This document shows positions 12,254-22,700 of a DNA stretch of 64,000 nt, one piece after another; the first letter of the stretch is position 1, and each line of letters starts with the position of its first letter. The DNA lies in NCBI GenBank assembly GCA_019054805.1, contig JAHQIY010000010.1, forward strand, positions 2,153,501 through 2,217,500. Reading direction: 5' to 3'. Under the pieces are notes generated by a model, which saw only the letters and a program-made list of their open reading frames with translations, made no database searches and was not told the DNA's origin. Made by a program: the position numbers and the translations under genes. The DNA is from Brachionus manjavacas. Taxonomy: Eukaryota; Rotifera; Eurotatoria; Ploima; Brachionidae.

Positions 12254-12830
12254 GAGTCGCTCCGGGACCCAATGCCCGCTTCGGTTGACCAATGGCCGAA
12301 TCCGTGCCGCTTATCTGGGTCTTCCCACCTGTTGGTGCTGCCGCGACTGCGATTCCCTCATATTCTTCAGACGCCACTGCGTCTACGGGCCGGCTCTTAT
12401 CGGTACGTTTCTGCTCCGACGGCTCTTCGGTTTTGTCCGCTCCACGTGGTTTGACGAGCCGACACCATTTTGGTCGGGTGCTTCGGGTGGGCCTCATGTA
12501 AACCAACATATTTGGGTACTCGACCTCCATCGTCTCCCTTGAAATGTCGACGTTTAGTCTGACTTGGAGCTTGTGTTCTTTCCCTCGAAGGTGAATCTCG
12601 GTGCGTTGAAAACGTAATCGAACAGCTTTACGTGATCCTGGTCGGCATAGAATTTTACAAACGCTACCGTATCCGGCCTCTCCTTTTCGTCCAGTATTCG
12701 AAAATATCGAATCGGACCGATTCGCTGGTAAATATACGTAGCGAACTCGACGAACGTTTCTTCGTCAACGATTGGAAACATTCGCAGCAACGTTTGATGT
12801 CCATTTGCGTTCATCGTCTCGACTCTTATG
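12240..12830 (-). CDS. Gypsy 3' accessory ORF region with an RRM-like fold pattern
   Basis: Downstream of integrase the minus strand encodes a segment (12554-12814) with the pattern of an RNA-recognition motif: strand TLLRMFPIV, helix, strand PIRYFRIL, strand TVAFVKFYAD (RNP1-like), helix, strand FTFEG. A further basic, Lys/Arg/Pro-rich segment lies at 12240-12530. No transmembrane span is seen, so this is not an obvious envelope gene. Poly-A tracts (minus strand) lie at 12846-12878 and 12989-13016. The RRM assignment rests on pattern only. Confidence 0.5.
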
Positions 12831-12843
12831 AAAATGTTTTTAT

Positions 12844-12879
<36 letters not shown>

Positions 12880-12990
12880 AAATGAATCTTGCCCCTCGTA
12901 AAATTATATGAGTAAAAATTAGATATTTGACTCGTGCTCATTGTATCACGTGTCAACTATTCAAAACGATTCGATTTTGTCTTACAAAAA

Positions 12991-13021
<31 letters not shown>

Positions 13022-13034
13022 GACCGGCTCCGGT

Positions 13035-14665
13035 TTATCGTCGATTCGGATGCCCATAATTCAAGCGTTCGGGTACCGCTCTAGCGCGCTGATTTGTTGT
13101 TCTTGTTGGAGACCGTCTGGAGTCCGGCCTCGTCGTTCTCAGCGTGTGGGTGGTTGGTTTGAACGTTTCGTCGTCGCTTGGATCTTCTTCTTCGCTCGAA
13201 AGGGCCGTTTTGTGGGTCAACATCGCCCTTTTCGCCTTGTTGACTATTGATCTGGCCGCACTGTGTTTGGCTCTCGTATGGGTTATTTGTTTCAACACCT
13301 CATCAGTCCCATTTGTTGTTTCATATTGTAACTCGCCACCACCGTAGTGTCTCTTGAGTCTATTTACATGCACTATCAGTCGCTTGCCTTTTGTTTTGAT
13401 TGGGCGAATTTTATAATTAGCCTGGTTTACTTTTTGTTCCACGACGTGGGGTCCATTCCAGTTGTATGTGAACTTCCTGCACTGACCCCTTTTAATGACA
13501 TCGTTCCTGACCCACACCAGGTCGCCGGGTTTGAATTCAGCGGCGTAAACGTGTCTGTCGTAGTTTAGTCTCATTCGCCGAATGCGCACGTTCTTATTTT
13601 GTCTAACTTTTTCGTAGGCTTTTTGTAGCTTGAATTTTATTAGATCAGCATATTCGTCCGGTGTAGTTGGGACGTTTATAATTGGGTGCCGATAAATAAG
13701 ATCCAGCGGCATCTTCGCTTTTCTCCCGTACATCAGTTCGTATGGGGTCACGCCTGTCGTTGCGTGGACGGAAGTGTTGTAGGCCAGACCTAAAACTTCT
13801 ATTTGCTGGTCCCAGTCGTCATGGTCTTCATTGACATAACAGGTTATCATTCTCTTGACCGTCCTGTTCAAACGTTCGCTGATTCCATCGGTTTGTGGGT
13901 GGAATGGCGATGTTCTCAGTCTCTTAACGTCCATAAGGTTCCATAGTTCTTCGATCAAAGCCGACTGATAGTTTGTCCCTTGATCGGTTAGTACCGCTTC
14001 CGGTATGCCGTGCCTACAAATAAACGCAAAGAGGCATTTTGCGACTGTTTTGGCTTCGGCGCTTTGTATTGCAAATAACTCCATCCATTTGGTGAAGTGG
14101 TCAATTATACAAAGAATGTATTTGTTATTTGTTCTGACGTTTTTAGTGGTCCTAAAATGTCTGATGTTATTATTTCGAGCGGCCTATTGGTAATTATTGG
14201 TATCAACTTGTTTTTGATTTTACGTCCAGTTGTTGACCTTTGGCATGGCTCGCAGTTGAGTATAAACGTTTTAATTTCGTCGAAATATTTTGGCCAGTAA
14301 AATTTCTGTCGGATCTTATTAAAGGTTTTCTCTAATTTTAGGTGTCCACTCCATTTTGATGCATGTTCTTGTTGCATTATTAATTTTCGTTCATTAGATG
14401 GTACAACGAACTGGGCACAATTGTTATTATGTTTGTCTATTCGATACAACACCTCCCCAATCAATTTAAATTCGTCCCATGAATTGTAAAAAGATTCGTG
14501 AATATTGTTTTCAAACTTGTCAATTTTTGGTTTCTCCTTGTTATTTCTCAAAATTTCTATGAACCACGCAATGTCTCTGTCTGACTTCTGGCACTCTGGT
14601 TTGTTTATCTCTTGGAAGTGAATGGTGTTTATTTGTTCTACTTCGTCGTAAAGCATGTTTATCAT
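13035..14665 (-). CDS. Gypsy integrase region (fossil)
   Basis: The N-terminal zinc-binding block shows H(x)nH...CEPC (HASKWSGHL, LNCEPCQRS) near 14350-14240. The core follows with TDQGTNY, SPFHPQTDGISERLNRT and VTPYELMYGRK, then a C-terminal SH3-like part with GDLVWVRND and YNWNGPHVV. These are standard retroviral-type integrase landmarks. The tail is Arg/Lys/Thr-rich. Confidence 0.9.
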
Positions 14666-14689
14666 TAAATCATCGTTGTCTGGTTTGTT

Positions 14690-15740
14690 AACGTTGTCGT
14701 CAGATCTTTAATGGCCATCTCGAAAGGCTATCGGCGTTTTGGTGTTTGGTGCCTTTACGATACATGATTTTGAAATCAAATGATTCTAGTCGTATGATCC
14801 AGCGTGCGAGTCTAGGTGCCGGGTTTCTCACCGTTCTTAACCATTGTAGTGGCTGATGGTCGGTGACTACGATGAATTCTTGGCCGAACAAGTATTCACG
14901 GAAGTGTTCGATCGAGTTTACGATGGCTAATAATTCTTTTCTGACGTTGAATAGTTTTTTCAGGTTTTGACAGGCCTCTAGAGTAGTAGGCTATCGGTCT
15001 CCATAATCGTTCGTTCCTCTTTGTTGTGATAACACGGCACCGATTCCGTAATTGCTAGCGTCTGTTTCTAGTTTGAACGTTTTGGTGAAGTCTGGTATTG
15101 CCAAAATCTTATGTGACATCAAATAGCTCTTGAGGGCCTGGAAAGATGTCTCGCATTCTCGTGACCATTCAAAGTTTGTGTGCTTATGGTTTAGTTTGTG
15201 GAGCGGGGCGGCAATTTTTGCGAAATTTCTGATGAACTTCCTGTAGTACGAAGCTAGGCCAATGAAGCTGATTACTTGGTCAACGTTTTGTGGTCTTGGA
15301 TATTTTAGCAAAGCTTCTATTTTCCTCGGGGATGGTGCTATTGTTCCATTGGAGACTACGTGACCTAAGTACTCGATCGATGTTTCGAAAAACTGGCATT
15401 TGGAAAGCTTGATTTTTTAATTCGTATTGTCGGATGACATTAAGAACTTGTTGAATGTGATCGTAATGTTCTTCAACTGTCTTTGAGAATATTATGATGT
15501 CGTCCAGGTATATCATACAGATTTTGCCGATAAGGTCTTTGAAGATCTCGTTCATGAAACGTTGGAACGTTGCTCCTGAGTTTGTTAATCCCATTGGTAA
15601 TACTCTGAACTCGAAGTGACCGAATTCACAATTGAACGCTGTAAAGTGTTGACTTTCTTTGGACATTCTGATTTGGAAGTATCCCGATGCGAAGTCGATT
15701 TTTGAAAAGATCCTCGCATTCTTTAGGTTTGATAGCATAA
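14690..15740 (-). CDS. Gypsy reverse transcriptase and RNase H region (fossil)
   Basis: The minus strand shows FSKIDFASGYFQI, FGHFEFRVLPMGLTNS and the catalytic YLDD of the RT palm, then the connection motif LGLASYYRKFI-like block, RNase H with LETDASNYGIGAVLSQ, and VVTDHQPLQWL. This order and these motifs are diagnostic of Gypsy pol. The 5' part of the RT lies at about 15740-16200, less clearly readable. Confidence 0.92.
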
Positions 15741-16414
15741 CGTCAATTCGTGGAAGTGGGTAACAATCTCTTATTGTAAGGCTATTGAGTTTGCGGTAGT
15801 CAATTGTTAGCCTAACGTTTCCGTCGCTTTTTTGTACAAGGTGTACCGGGATGAATATGGTGAACGACTGTTTGTAATTAGTCCCGCCTCTGCCATCTCG
15901 GTGATTAACTGTTTGAACTCGTTTCGTTTTGCGAAAGGTACGGGTCTAGGTTTGATGCTGAATGGGATGTTGTCTGTGAGTCTTATTTCGTGTTCGATGG
16001 CGTTTGTTGGTGTTAAGTCTCTCAGGCTCTTCGCCGAAACGTCTCCTGCTTCTTTGGTGATTTTGGTGCGAAGCTTTTCGAGTATAGGGCTATTTATCGG
16101 TTCTTCTCTCTTCCATGAAATTGATGGTGCAGTCGTTGTCTATTTCATCCTCTTTGATTTCTGTGCATTTCAAACGTATTATCAGTTGTTCTATGATGTC
16201 CTTTTGTAACGTTAAATTTGTTTAATGTTTCCAATCCAATCAGGCAATCGTTGAGTAGGTTTCCGATCACTATTACTTCCGTGTCAAGTGTTTGATCGCC
16301 TAGTGTCAATTTAATCGTTGTTTTTCCGACAGTGTTCGTTGTTAGTTCCTATTGCTGTAAACATTTGTTTAGATGTAGGTGTTATTGGTAGTTTTAACTT
16401 TTGGCTATGGATTG

Positions 16415-16475
16415 GTTGATGATTGTTCGCTTTACTCCGGTGTCTAATAGAAATTTAACGTTGGTTCCATTTATT
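16415..16475 (-). CDS. Gypsy aspartic protease motif (fossil)
   Basis: The minus strand reads VKFLLDTGV, the DTG active-site motif of retroviral aspartic proteases, located between the gag zinc knuckle and RT as expected. Confidence 0.65.
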
Positions 16476-16547
16476 TGACAAGTGCTTGTTAGTCATTGAT
16501 GATTGGGTGCATTTAGATTGTTAATCAGGGCTCTGGGTGGGATGGGA

Positions 16548-17711
16548 TCATATTTTGGTCTTATTTGTGGACAATTTGGACGAATGTGGCCAGTTTGGTT
16601 GCACCTGTAGCATCTTTTGTGTCGGTTCGAAGGAAACGTGTCTCGAATCTGGACTTATGTTTCTTGGTTGGTCTTGAATTGGATAGTTCGATTCCGTGTT
16701 GATTTTTCTTGCATGCATGCTTGTTCTGGGTGTTGTGTTCAAGACCTCTTCGTACCTCGATGCTAACTCTGTAATTTCACTCAGGGAGTTCAATGTTGGT
16801 CGTGCAACCTTTAACTTGATTTGGATTTCTGTCGATTTTATACCATCGATGAATTGATCTGCTATGAAAGTGTCTGTTACGTTTTGATCTACTCCTGGGA
16901 ATGCCTTCTTTGAAAGAATGCGGAGTTGCGTCACGAACAGGTGAACGTTCTCATTCTCGAGTTGTCTTCTTTCTAAGAAGGATCTCTTCGGGTTTGAGTT
17001 CTCTTTACGTTCGTATAATTGGATCAGCAGTGATTTCAATTGTTGGTAAGCCTGATTGTCGTATTCGCTGAATGGATATTCGTCAACGTTCTTCCTACAT
17101 TCTTGGTCAAGCTTCAAAAACATGATGTCTTTTCTGTTGTCTTGGATGTTATTTATTTTGAAGAACATATCGAAGTTTTTGATCCAATCTTTGATGTCGT
17201 CACTGTTTGGGTCGAATGCGTTTGGAGCTTGTATTTGGTAGTAATTTCTACTTTGGTGTGTTAGTGTGCGGTTTGATAACGTTGGCGCTGCAGACACCGC
17301 GGTTGTACCGTTTAACACAGGAAGCGCTGTAGGTAGTTGGCTCGTTGCGTTGTTGTTTTGGTTATTACAGACGAAGGTGAAGTTGTTGTTCTTTTGTCTC
17401 TTGTAACTCAAAATAGTTGTCCACATTATCATGATAATTATTGTTATGATTGCCACAAACGTTGACATCAGGACGTTGTCATTGATCAGGCACCAGCACC
17501 GGTTCATGCATGGAGTTATTTGTGCTATGCTTGTTTCAATAAATTTTATTATACGTTTTGTTATTCCTGATTCTTGTTCCTGATGTGTTATCACTTTCAA
17601 AATATCCCATAGGCCCATCTTGGCTTCGATTAAAATGGATCCACGTGGTTGAGTGTTGATTGACTTTTTAACAATGTGCGTTTTGAGAATGAATAATAAT
17701 TCCACCCCCAA
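16548..17711 (-). CDS. Gypsy gag (fossil)
   Basis: The long open frame encodes a capsid-like segment with WIKNFDMFFKINN and ERRQLENENVHLFV blocks typical of Gypsy gag. A hydrophobic span, LMSTFVAIITIIIMIMW, lies about 90 residues from the start. A CCHC zinc knuckle (CYRCNQTGHIRPNC) is encoded at about 16630-16585. The N-terminal membrane-like span is unusual for gag. Confidence 0.85.
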   Translation of the reverse strand: MGVELLFILKTHIVKKSINTQPRGSILIEAKMGLWDILKVITHQEQESGITKRIIKFIETSIAQITPCMNRCWCLINDNVLMSTFVAIITIIIMIMWTTILSYKRQKNNNFTFVCNNQNNNATSQLPTALPVLNGTTAVSAAPTLSNRTLTHQSRNYYQIQAPNAFDPNSDDIKDWIKNFDMFFKINNIQDNRKDIMFLKLDQECRKNVDEYPFSEYDNQAYQQLKSLLIQLYERKENSNPKRSFLERRQLENENVHLFVTQLRILSKKAFPGVDQNVTDTFIADQFIDGIKSTEIQIKLKVARPTLNSLSEITELASRYEEVLNTTPRTSMHARKINTESNYPIQDQPRNISPDSRHVSFEPTQKMLQVQPNWPHSSKLSTNKTKI

Positions 17712-18152
17712 ACAACGTTTTATATAATGTGAAAACGTGTTATTAAATATAGTGTGTGAATGTAAGACTTAGCTATGCATCGCTATGTCTGTAATGTATG
17801 TAATCAATTCTGCATGCACCCCGTTTCGGGAACGCGACTTATGACAAATTAATCTGCGCCTCATAGGTCCGCGACTTAGGACTAATTAGTCTGCACCCCG
17901 CTTTTGGGAACGCGACTTACTGCTAGAATGACAGATAGCATCGTTCCCTGGTCCTATCTGTATGCTGAAAATGTGATGTCTGAGTGGACCCTTCTGGGCA
18001 TCGCGACTTCTGACAAATTAACCTGCGCCCCATGAGTCCGCGACTTAGGATTAATTTGTCTGCGCCCCGTAGAAGGTCCGTGACTTACGATGAAATTATG
18101 TCCTAACGAAGAAAGCATTGACAAGAGTTTCTCAGGGCAAATATAGTCTGAG

Positions 18153-18169
18153 ACTCACTTGGGGCACCA
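18153..18169 (-). promoter_or_regulatory. Primer binding site
   Basis: Immediately inside the 5' LTR the minus strand reads TGGTGCCCCAAGTGAG, beginning with the TGG complementary to a tRNA CCA end. The priming tRNA was not identified. Confidence 0.75.
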
Positions 18170-18170
18170 A

Positions 18171-18382
18171 TGTAATGGATGGGGATTTTGGCCGAGAAGG
18201 CCGCTGGGGTAAATGAGAAACGTTAAATGGGGGAGAAAACACTTTATTACTCATCTACTTTATCACAAAAAAAACAATCTCATTTTATAGTGAGAGTGTA
18301 GATGTGCACACTCTCAACGTTTAGAACTCGACGAATGTTAAGTTACTATTCGTCGAGGTGGCGAAGGAATTGGTTTATTACA
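18171..18382 (-). repeat. Gypsy 5' LTR
   Basis: A 212-bp direct repeat of 12023-12234, followed by the ATAT target duplication. Confidence 0.95.
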
Positions 18383-18448
18383 ATATTAAGGATTTCTGAA
18401 AAATGCCTTTAAATTTTTTAATCATCTAAGTAAATTAATTTTTTTTTT

Positions 18449-18650
18449 GGACCGTTTTGTGGCCGGCCGGTCTGCACACGGTCGGTCTGTCTGGTTGCCG
18501 GCCCTGGAAAGATCGGTCTTTTTAAAAACGCTCTACAGACGGCCGGCCAATTCACGTACGATCTAAAATGCGGACGTTAAATTCACGGCCAAAATAGGCC
18601 GTTTATACTGGCCGGCCAAAGTTGGCCATTGTAACACTACTTAACACTGG
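18449..18650. repeat. GC-rich island with GGCCGGCC palindromes, TIR-like ends
   Basis: About 200 bp of strikingly GC-rich sequence in an AT-rich flank holds several GGCCGGCC octamers (about 18471, 18543 and 18610) and repeated CGGTCGGTCT words. Its two ends resemble each other in inverted orientation (TGGACCGTTTTGTGGCCGG against a complement reading TGGCCAACTTTGGCCGG), and the right end carries CAGTGTTA-like sequence. It is probably a small nonautonomous DNA element from a source of different base composition. Confidence 0.5.
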
Positions 18651-19748
18651 TTTATCTTCTCTTAATCGACAAAATTTGGTTTGAATACTTTTAAATTAAT
18701 AAAAGACGAGGTGAGTTTTTTAAGATTTATTTTAGTTAAAAGAAATTGAAAATTCTCTTTTTCTATTACTCTATCTTTTTCAATTTGTTGGGCTTCTTAT
18801 TCTTTATGATCATTTTTAATGGAATTTATTACAGAAATTAATGTCAATTTATGGGCAAATAACTAAAAAAAATTTTCAGGAAATATAAAAATTATTTATT
18901 AAATAAATTAATTCTTTTTTTTCTTCAATCATTGAAATTCTTATTCTATCAGAACATATTTCTTTTTTTGTAATAAACGAATTTTCCTGAAGCAAAAACT
19001 CCAGAAATAAAATAAAAAGCGAATACTTAGTTTTTAAACTATTTAAAAGTACCTGTATAAAAATTTATTTGAATTTAAATTGTAAAATTTCTTAGAGTTG
19101 CTTCTGAAAAATAACAAACTTAAACAAAAAAATTATAGGACTAATATTGGACTTTAATTCTTTGTTTATGTAAAAGTATTTTGTTTTTTGGCAAGTTTCA
19201 AGAGGCTTTTTTTTTAAATTACCAAATGATGTAATTTTTTTTGGAAAAATCTATTGCATAAGCCAAAAAATAAGAACTGATACAAAAAGAGGCAAATATT
19301 TTGATTTGTTTTTATATTAGTTTAAAATTTGATAAAGATTATCTATTTTGGCATGATGTCCGCGGGAAATTTTTGCCCAAATTATCGTAAATCTTTAAAT
19401 AACTGATAAGAGTTCAAAATTTTTCAAATCTATAAATAGTTACAAATTTATTTTAATAAAAAAAAGTATCAATTTTTTAAGATGACAAAACATTTTTTCC
19501 AAACCACAAATTTTATATTGAATGAAAAAAAAATACTTTTTTTGTTTTCCATGATTTAATTAATTCATAAATTTCCATATCATGCTCTTAGTCTATGGCT
19601 TTTGTTCTCAACTGTCTATTATTTGGAAAAATAGTTGATATTAATTATATTTGAAATCACATAATTTTAATTTAAAATTTAAAAATAAATTATTCTAAAT
19701 TAATCTTTTTTTTTAAATATGTAGACAATTTTTTTCAAGTAAGTTTCA
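18651..19748. other. AT-rich upstream region of the SLC26 gene
   Basis: No coding or structural signal was seen. A T-rich tract ending TTTTTCAAG closes at 19739, 9 nt before the SLC26 start codon, and resembles a splice acceptor. Confidence 0.55.
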
Positions 19749-22700
19749 ATGCGACGAGATAGTCAAAGTGGCAACGACTTGGCCGGCTCCAAAGCCAGCC
19801 AAGTCGCCCTAATAGCCCAAGTGCCCACAGAAAACAGCTTTTCAGTTCACATGAACCACACTTCCAAAAACTACAATCTCGATCAATTCAGAGCCAAATC
19901 GTCTATTTTAGACAAAGCTAAAAAAAAAATCTCCTCTCAATCAAAACTATTTTGCCAAAACATTCGAAAAAAATCCTATTACAAAAAAAAAATCTACACC
20001 CATTTTCCCATATTTAAGTGGCTGCCAAGATACAAATTCAAAAATTTCATCTTCACTGACCTGATGTGCGGCCTGACCATAGGTATCATGAACATACCAC
20101 AAGGTCTTGCCTACGCACTCTTGGCCAGTTTGAACCCAATAACTGGGTTGTATGTTTCATTTTTTCCAGTGCTTATTTACGCAATATTCGGAACATCTCG
20201 CCACTTGGTCATATCGGCAGTGGCCATTGTGAGTCTTTTGACTGGCGAGACTGTAAACCGAATAGTGGAAGAGTATGGCAAGGACATTTTGCCGGCAAAT
20301 GAGACCGGCACCGCTCATTATAAACAAATGGAAGATAAGCTCAAACTTGATATCGCCACCGATCTTAGTCTTTTGATCGGCATTTTTCAGCTTTTGTTCG
20401 GTCTGCTTGGCCTTGGTGGTTTGACATCATTTTTTAGTGATACATTCATCAGTGGCTACACGTGTGGTAGCGCTGTCCATGTTGTTGTGAGTCAAACCAA
20501 AGACTTGTTCGGCTTGAAAAATTTGACTCGCTTTGAAGGAAATTTTAAGATACCTAAATCGATTTATCAGCTGGTCACACGTTTGCCATCATCGAATGTG
20601 GTCACAGTGGCCAGCTCTTTTTGTTGCATTTTTTTTTTGACTTTATTCAAAGAGGCTCTTAACCCAGTGATCAAAAAACATTTTTTGGTAGAATTTCCAT
20701 CTGAGCTTTTACTGGTAGTGTTTTTTTTTGCTATTTCTTTCCAAATATAATTTAATTTATTTTTTTAAGATTATAGCAATGACCTGTGTATCATACGGCC
20801 TAGATCTAAACCAAAACTACAATGTGTCCATATTGCAAAGCATTCCAACTGGTTTTCCGACTCCAAGTGTCAGTCCAGACCTGTCACTCGTTTATTTGAT
20901 TATCAAAGATGCTTTGGTAATATCTACCATAGCCATATCTGTCAGCATGTCGCTTGCTGCCTTGTTTTCTAGACGAAATAGCTATAAGATAGATCCACAT
21001 CAGGTAAATTAAATTTTTTTTCAAATTTATTAAAATTAAATAAATATAAGTTAAGCTAATTTTCTTGTATTTCCTATCTACATGCATTATATAAAAGTTT
21101 TAAATTTATTCACTGGTTAATTTTTTACCCAGTTGACTTATCCAAAGACTTAATTAAAATTTTTAAACTTTGAAATTTAAAGCTAATTTTTAATTCATAG
21201 AAAAAAAATTTATAAATTTGTAGAAAAATAGCTTCCCAAAAACTTTAAACTTTTACAGTGCTGCTACGATACCTTGAATTCACCATATTTACCGTAAAAT
21301 ATGGTAATCTAAAAAAGGGTATTTTTCGTAAAATAACGATAATTATCGTAAAATACCGATAATTACTGTAAAATTCAGTGAAAAAAAAATTTCCAAAATT
21401 TCTCGAAAAAAACCGATTTTCATGAAAAAATTTTTTTTTTGAATTTTTGAAAAAGGAAAACAAAAAAAATTTTTTTGACAAAAATTGACGTAAATTTCGG
21501 TAAATTCTTGTAAAAAAAGGTAAAAATTCAACAGAAAATATGGTAAAATATCGTGAATTTACCATAATTTACGTAAAATATGGTGAATTCAAGGTATCGT
21601 AGCAGCACTGTAACAAAAATCACTGCAAGATGCATTTTTTCGCGCCGATTAAAAAAATATTGTTGTATAATTAGCCAAATAGCTTAAAAATAAAAATTTT
21701 ATGTGCTGAAAAAATTTGATTAATTTACTGTAAAATTTATTAAAAGAATTCTATAAAATTATAAACAAATGCGGCATCTTGAATTTAAAGACAAAGCAAA
21801 GATATTTTTTAATTTTTTGCAATGTCATTTAGTTTGGAATTTCCTTAACTATTTGAAAATAAAATTATTTTTTTCCAAGATTTTTATTTTTCTAGAAAAT
21901 TGATGGTTTTAAAAATCTGACTCCCGAATTTACGCCTGACCCCTAACTGACCCTTATTATTCTTATAGAGAATTTCAAGAGCTTTCTAAAATGTGCTTAG
22001 TTTTTGTTCATGAAGTATAGTTTTGAGATATTTCAGAAATTTTAAAACTGAAATTATCTTATGCAAGTTTTTAAATAAAAGAATTTAAAACTTAGTAATT
22101 TTTTGTAAATTTTAGCTTAAATCAAACGGTGTAAAAAGCGGATAAAATTTTTTTTGATTTTGTAGTAAAAACCAAGTTTAAAATTTCCAGACATTCTCTC
22201 AAAATATCCAACTCCAAACTATATAAAAAGTTCAAGACTGAGTTGAATAAATTAAAAAAAAATTAAATTTCAAAATTACTTGAAATTTTTAAGACTGTTC
22301 CAGTAAATCAGATAAATCAATCAAAATCAGATAAAACTTTTACTCTAACAAAAAAATTGTCTTTGCTCTCAAAAAAAAAATGAAAATTTTAAAAATTGTA
22401 GAGTTAATTAAAAAATAGAAAAAAAGTCAATTTTTTCATTTTTTTTTGAGAGCAAAGACAATTTTTTTGTTAGAGTAAAAGTTAAATTTGGACTTTATTT
22501 TTAGAAAATATCCCATTTTCAGGGTATTTTCTTGCAAATTAAATTTTAATTGTTGTAACATAGAAACTATGTAATTAGCTCTTAAAGAAAAAAAAAAGGA
22601 TTTGGGCTTTACTTTTAGAGTCGTGAACACGAGTTTACGGTAAAACTTTTTGATTTAATTTAAAAACAAAATAAACTTTTTTTCTAAAAGGTTTTATATG

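Larger units (their letters stand above)
12023..18382 (-). mobile_element. Gypsy-type LTR retrotransposon, 6.4 kb, young but with breaks
   Basis: Two 212-bp direct LTRs (12023-12234 and 18171-18382) begin TGTAAT and end ATTACA, and are flanked by the 4-bp duplication ATAT (12019-12022 and 18383-18386). On the minus strand the order is gag, protease, reverse transcriptase, RNase H, integrase, then an extra 3' ORF. This protease-RT-RH-IN order is that of Gypsy elements. The LTRs differ only in the length of two homopolymer runs, so insertion is recent. Even so the coding part has roughly half a dozen apparent breaks; some could be long-read homopolymer errors. Confidence 0.95.

Noticed and set aside
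12210-12542. Long plus-strand open frame in the Gypsy 3' region
   Set aside because: It is antisense to the better-supported minus-strand accessory ORF and LTR; no family features.
12846-13016. Two poly-A tracts (minus strand) as evidence of a retrocopied gene inside the Gypsy element
   Set aside because: No target duplication or gene body lies between them; they are more simply homopolymer runs within the element.
21245-21565. 106-codon minus-strand frame in SLC26 intron 2
   Set aside because: It lies entirely within the mariner-like MITE and reads repetitive Phe/Lys sequence.
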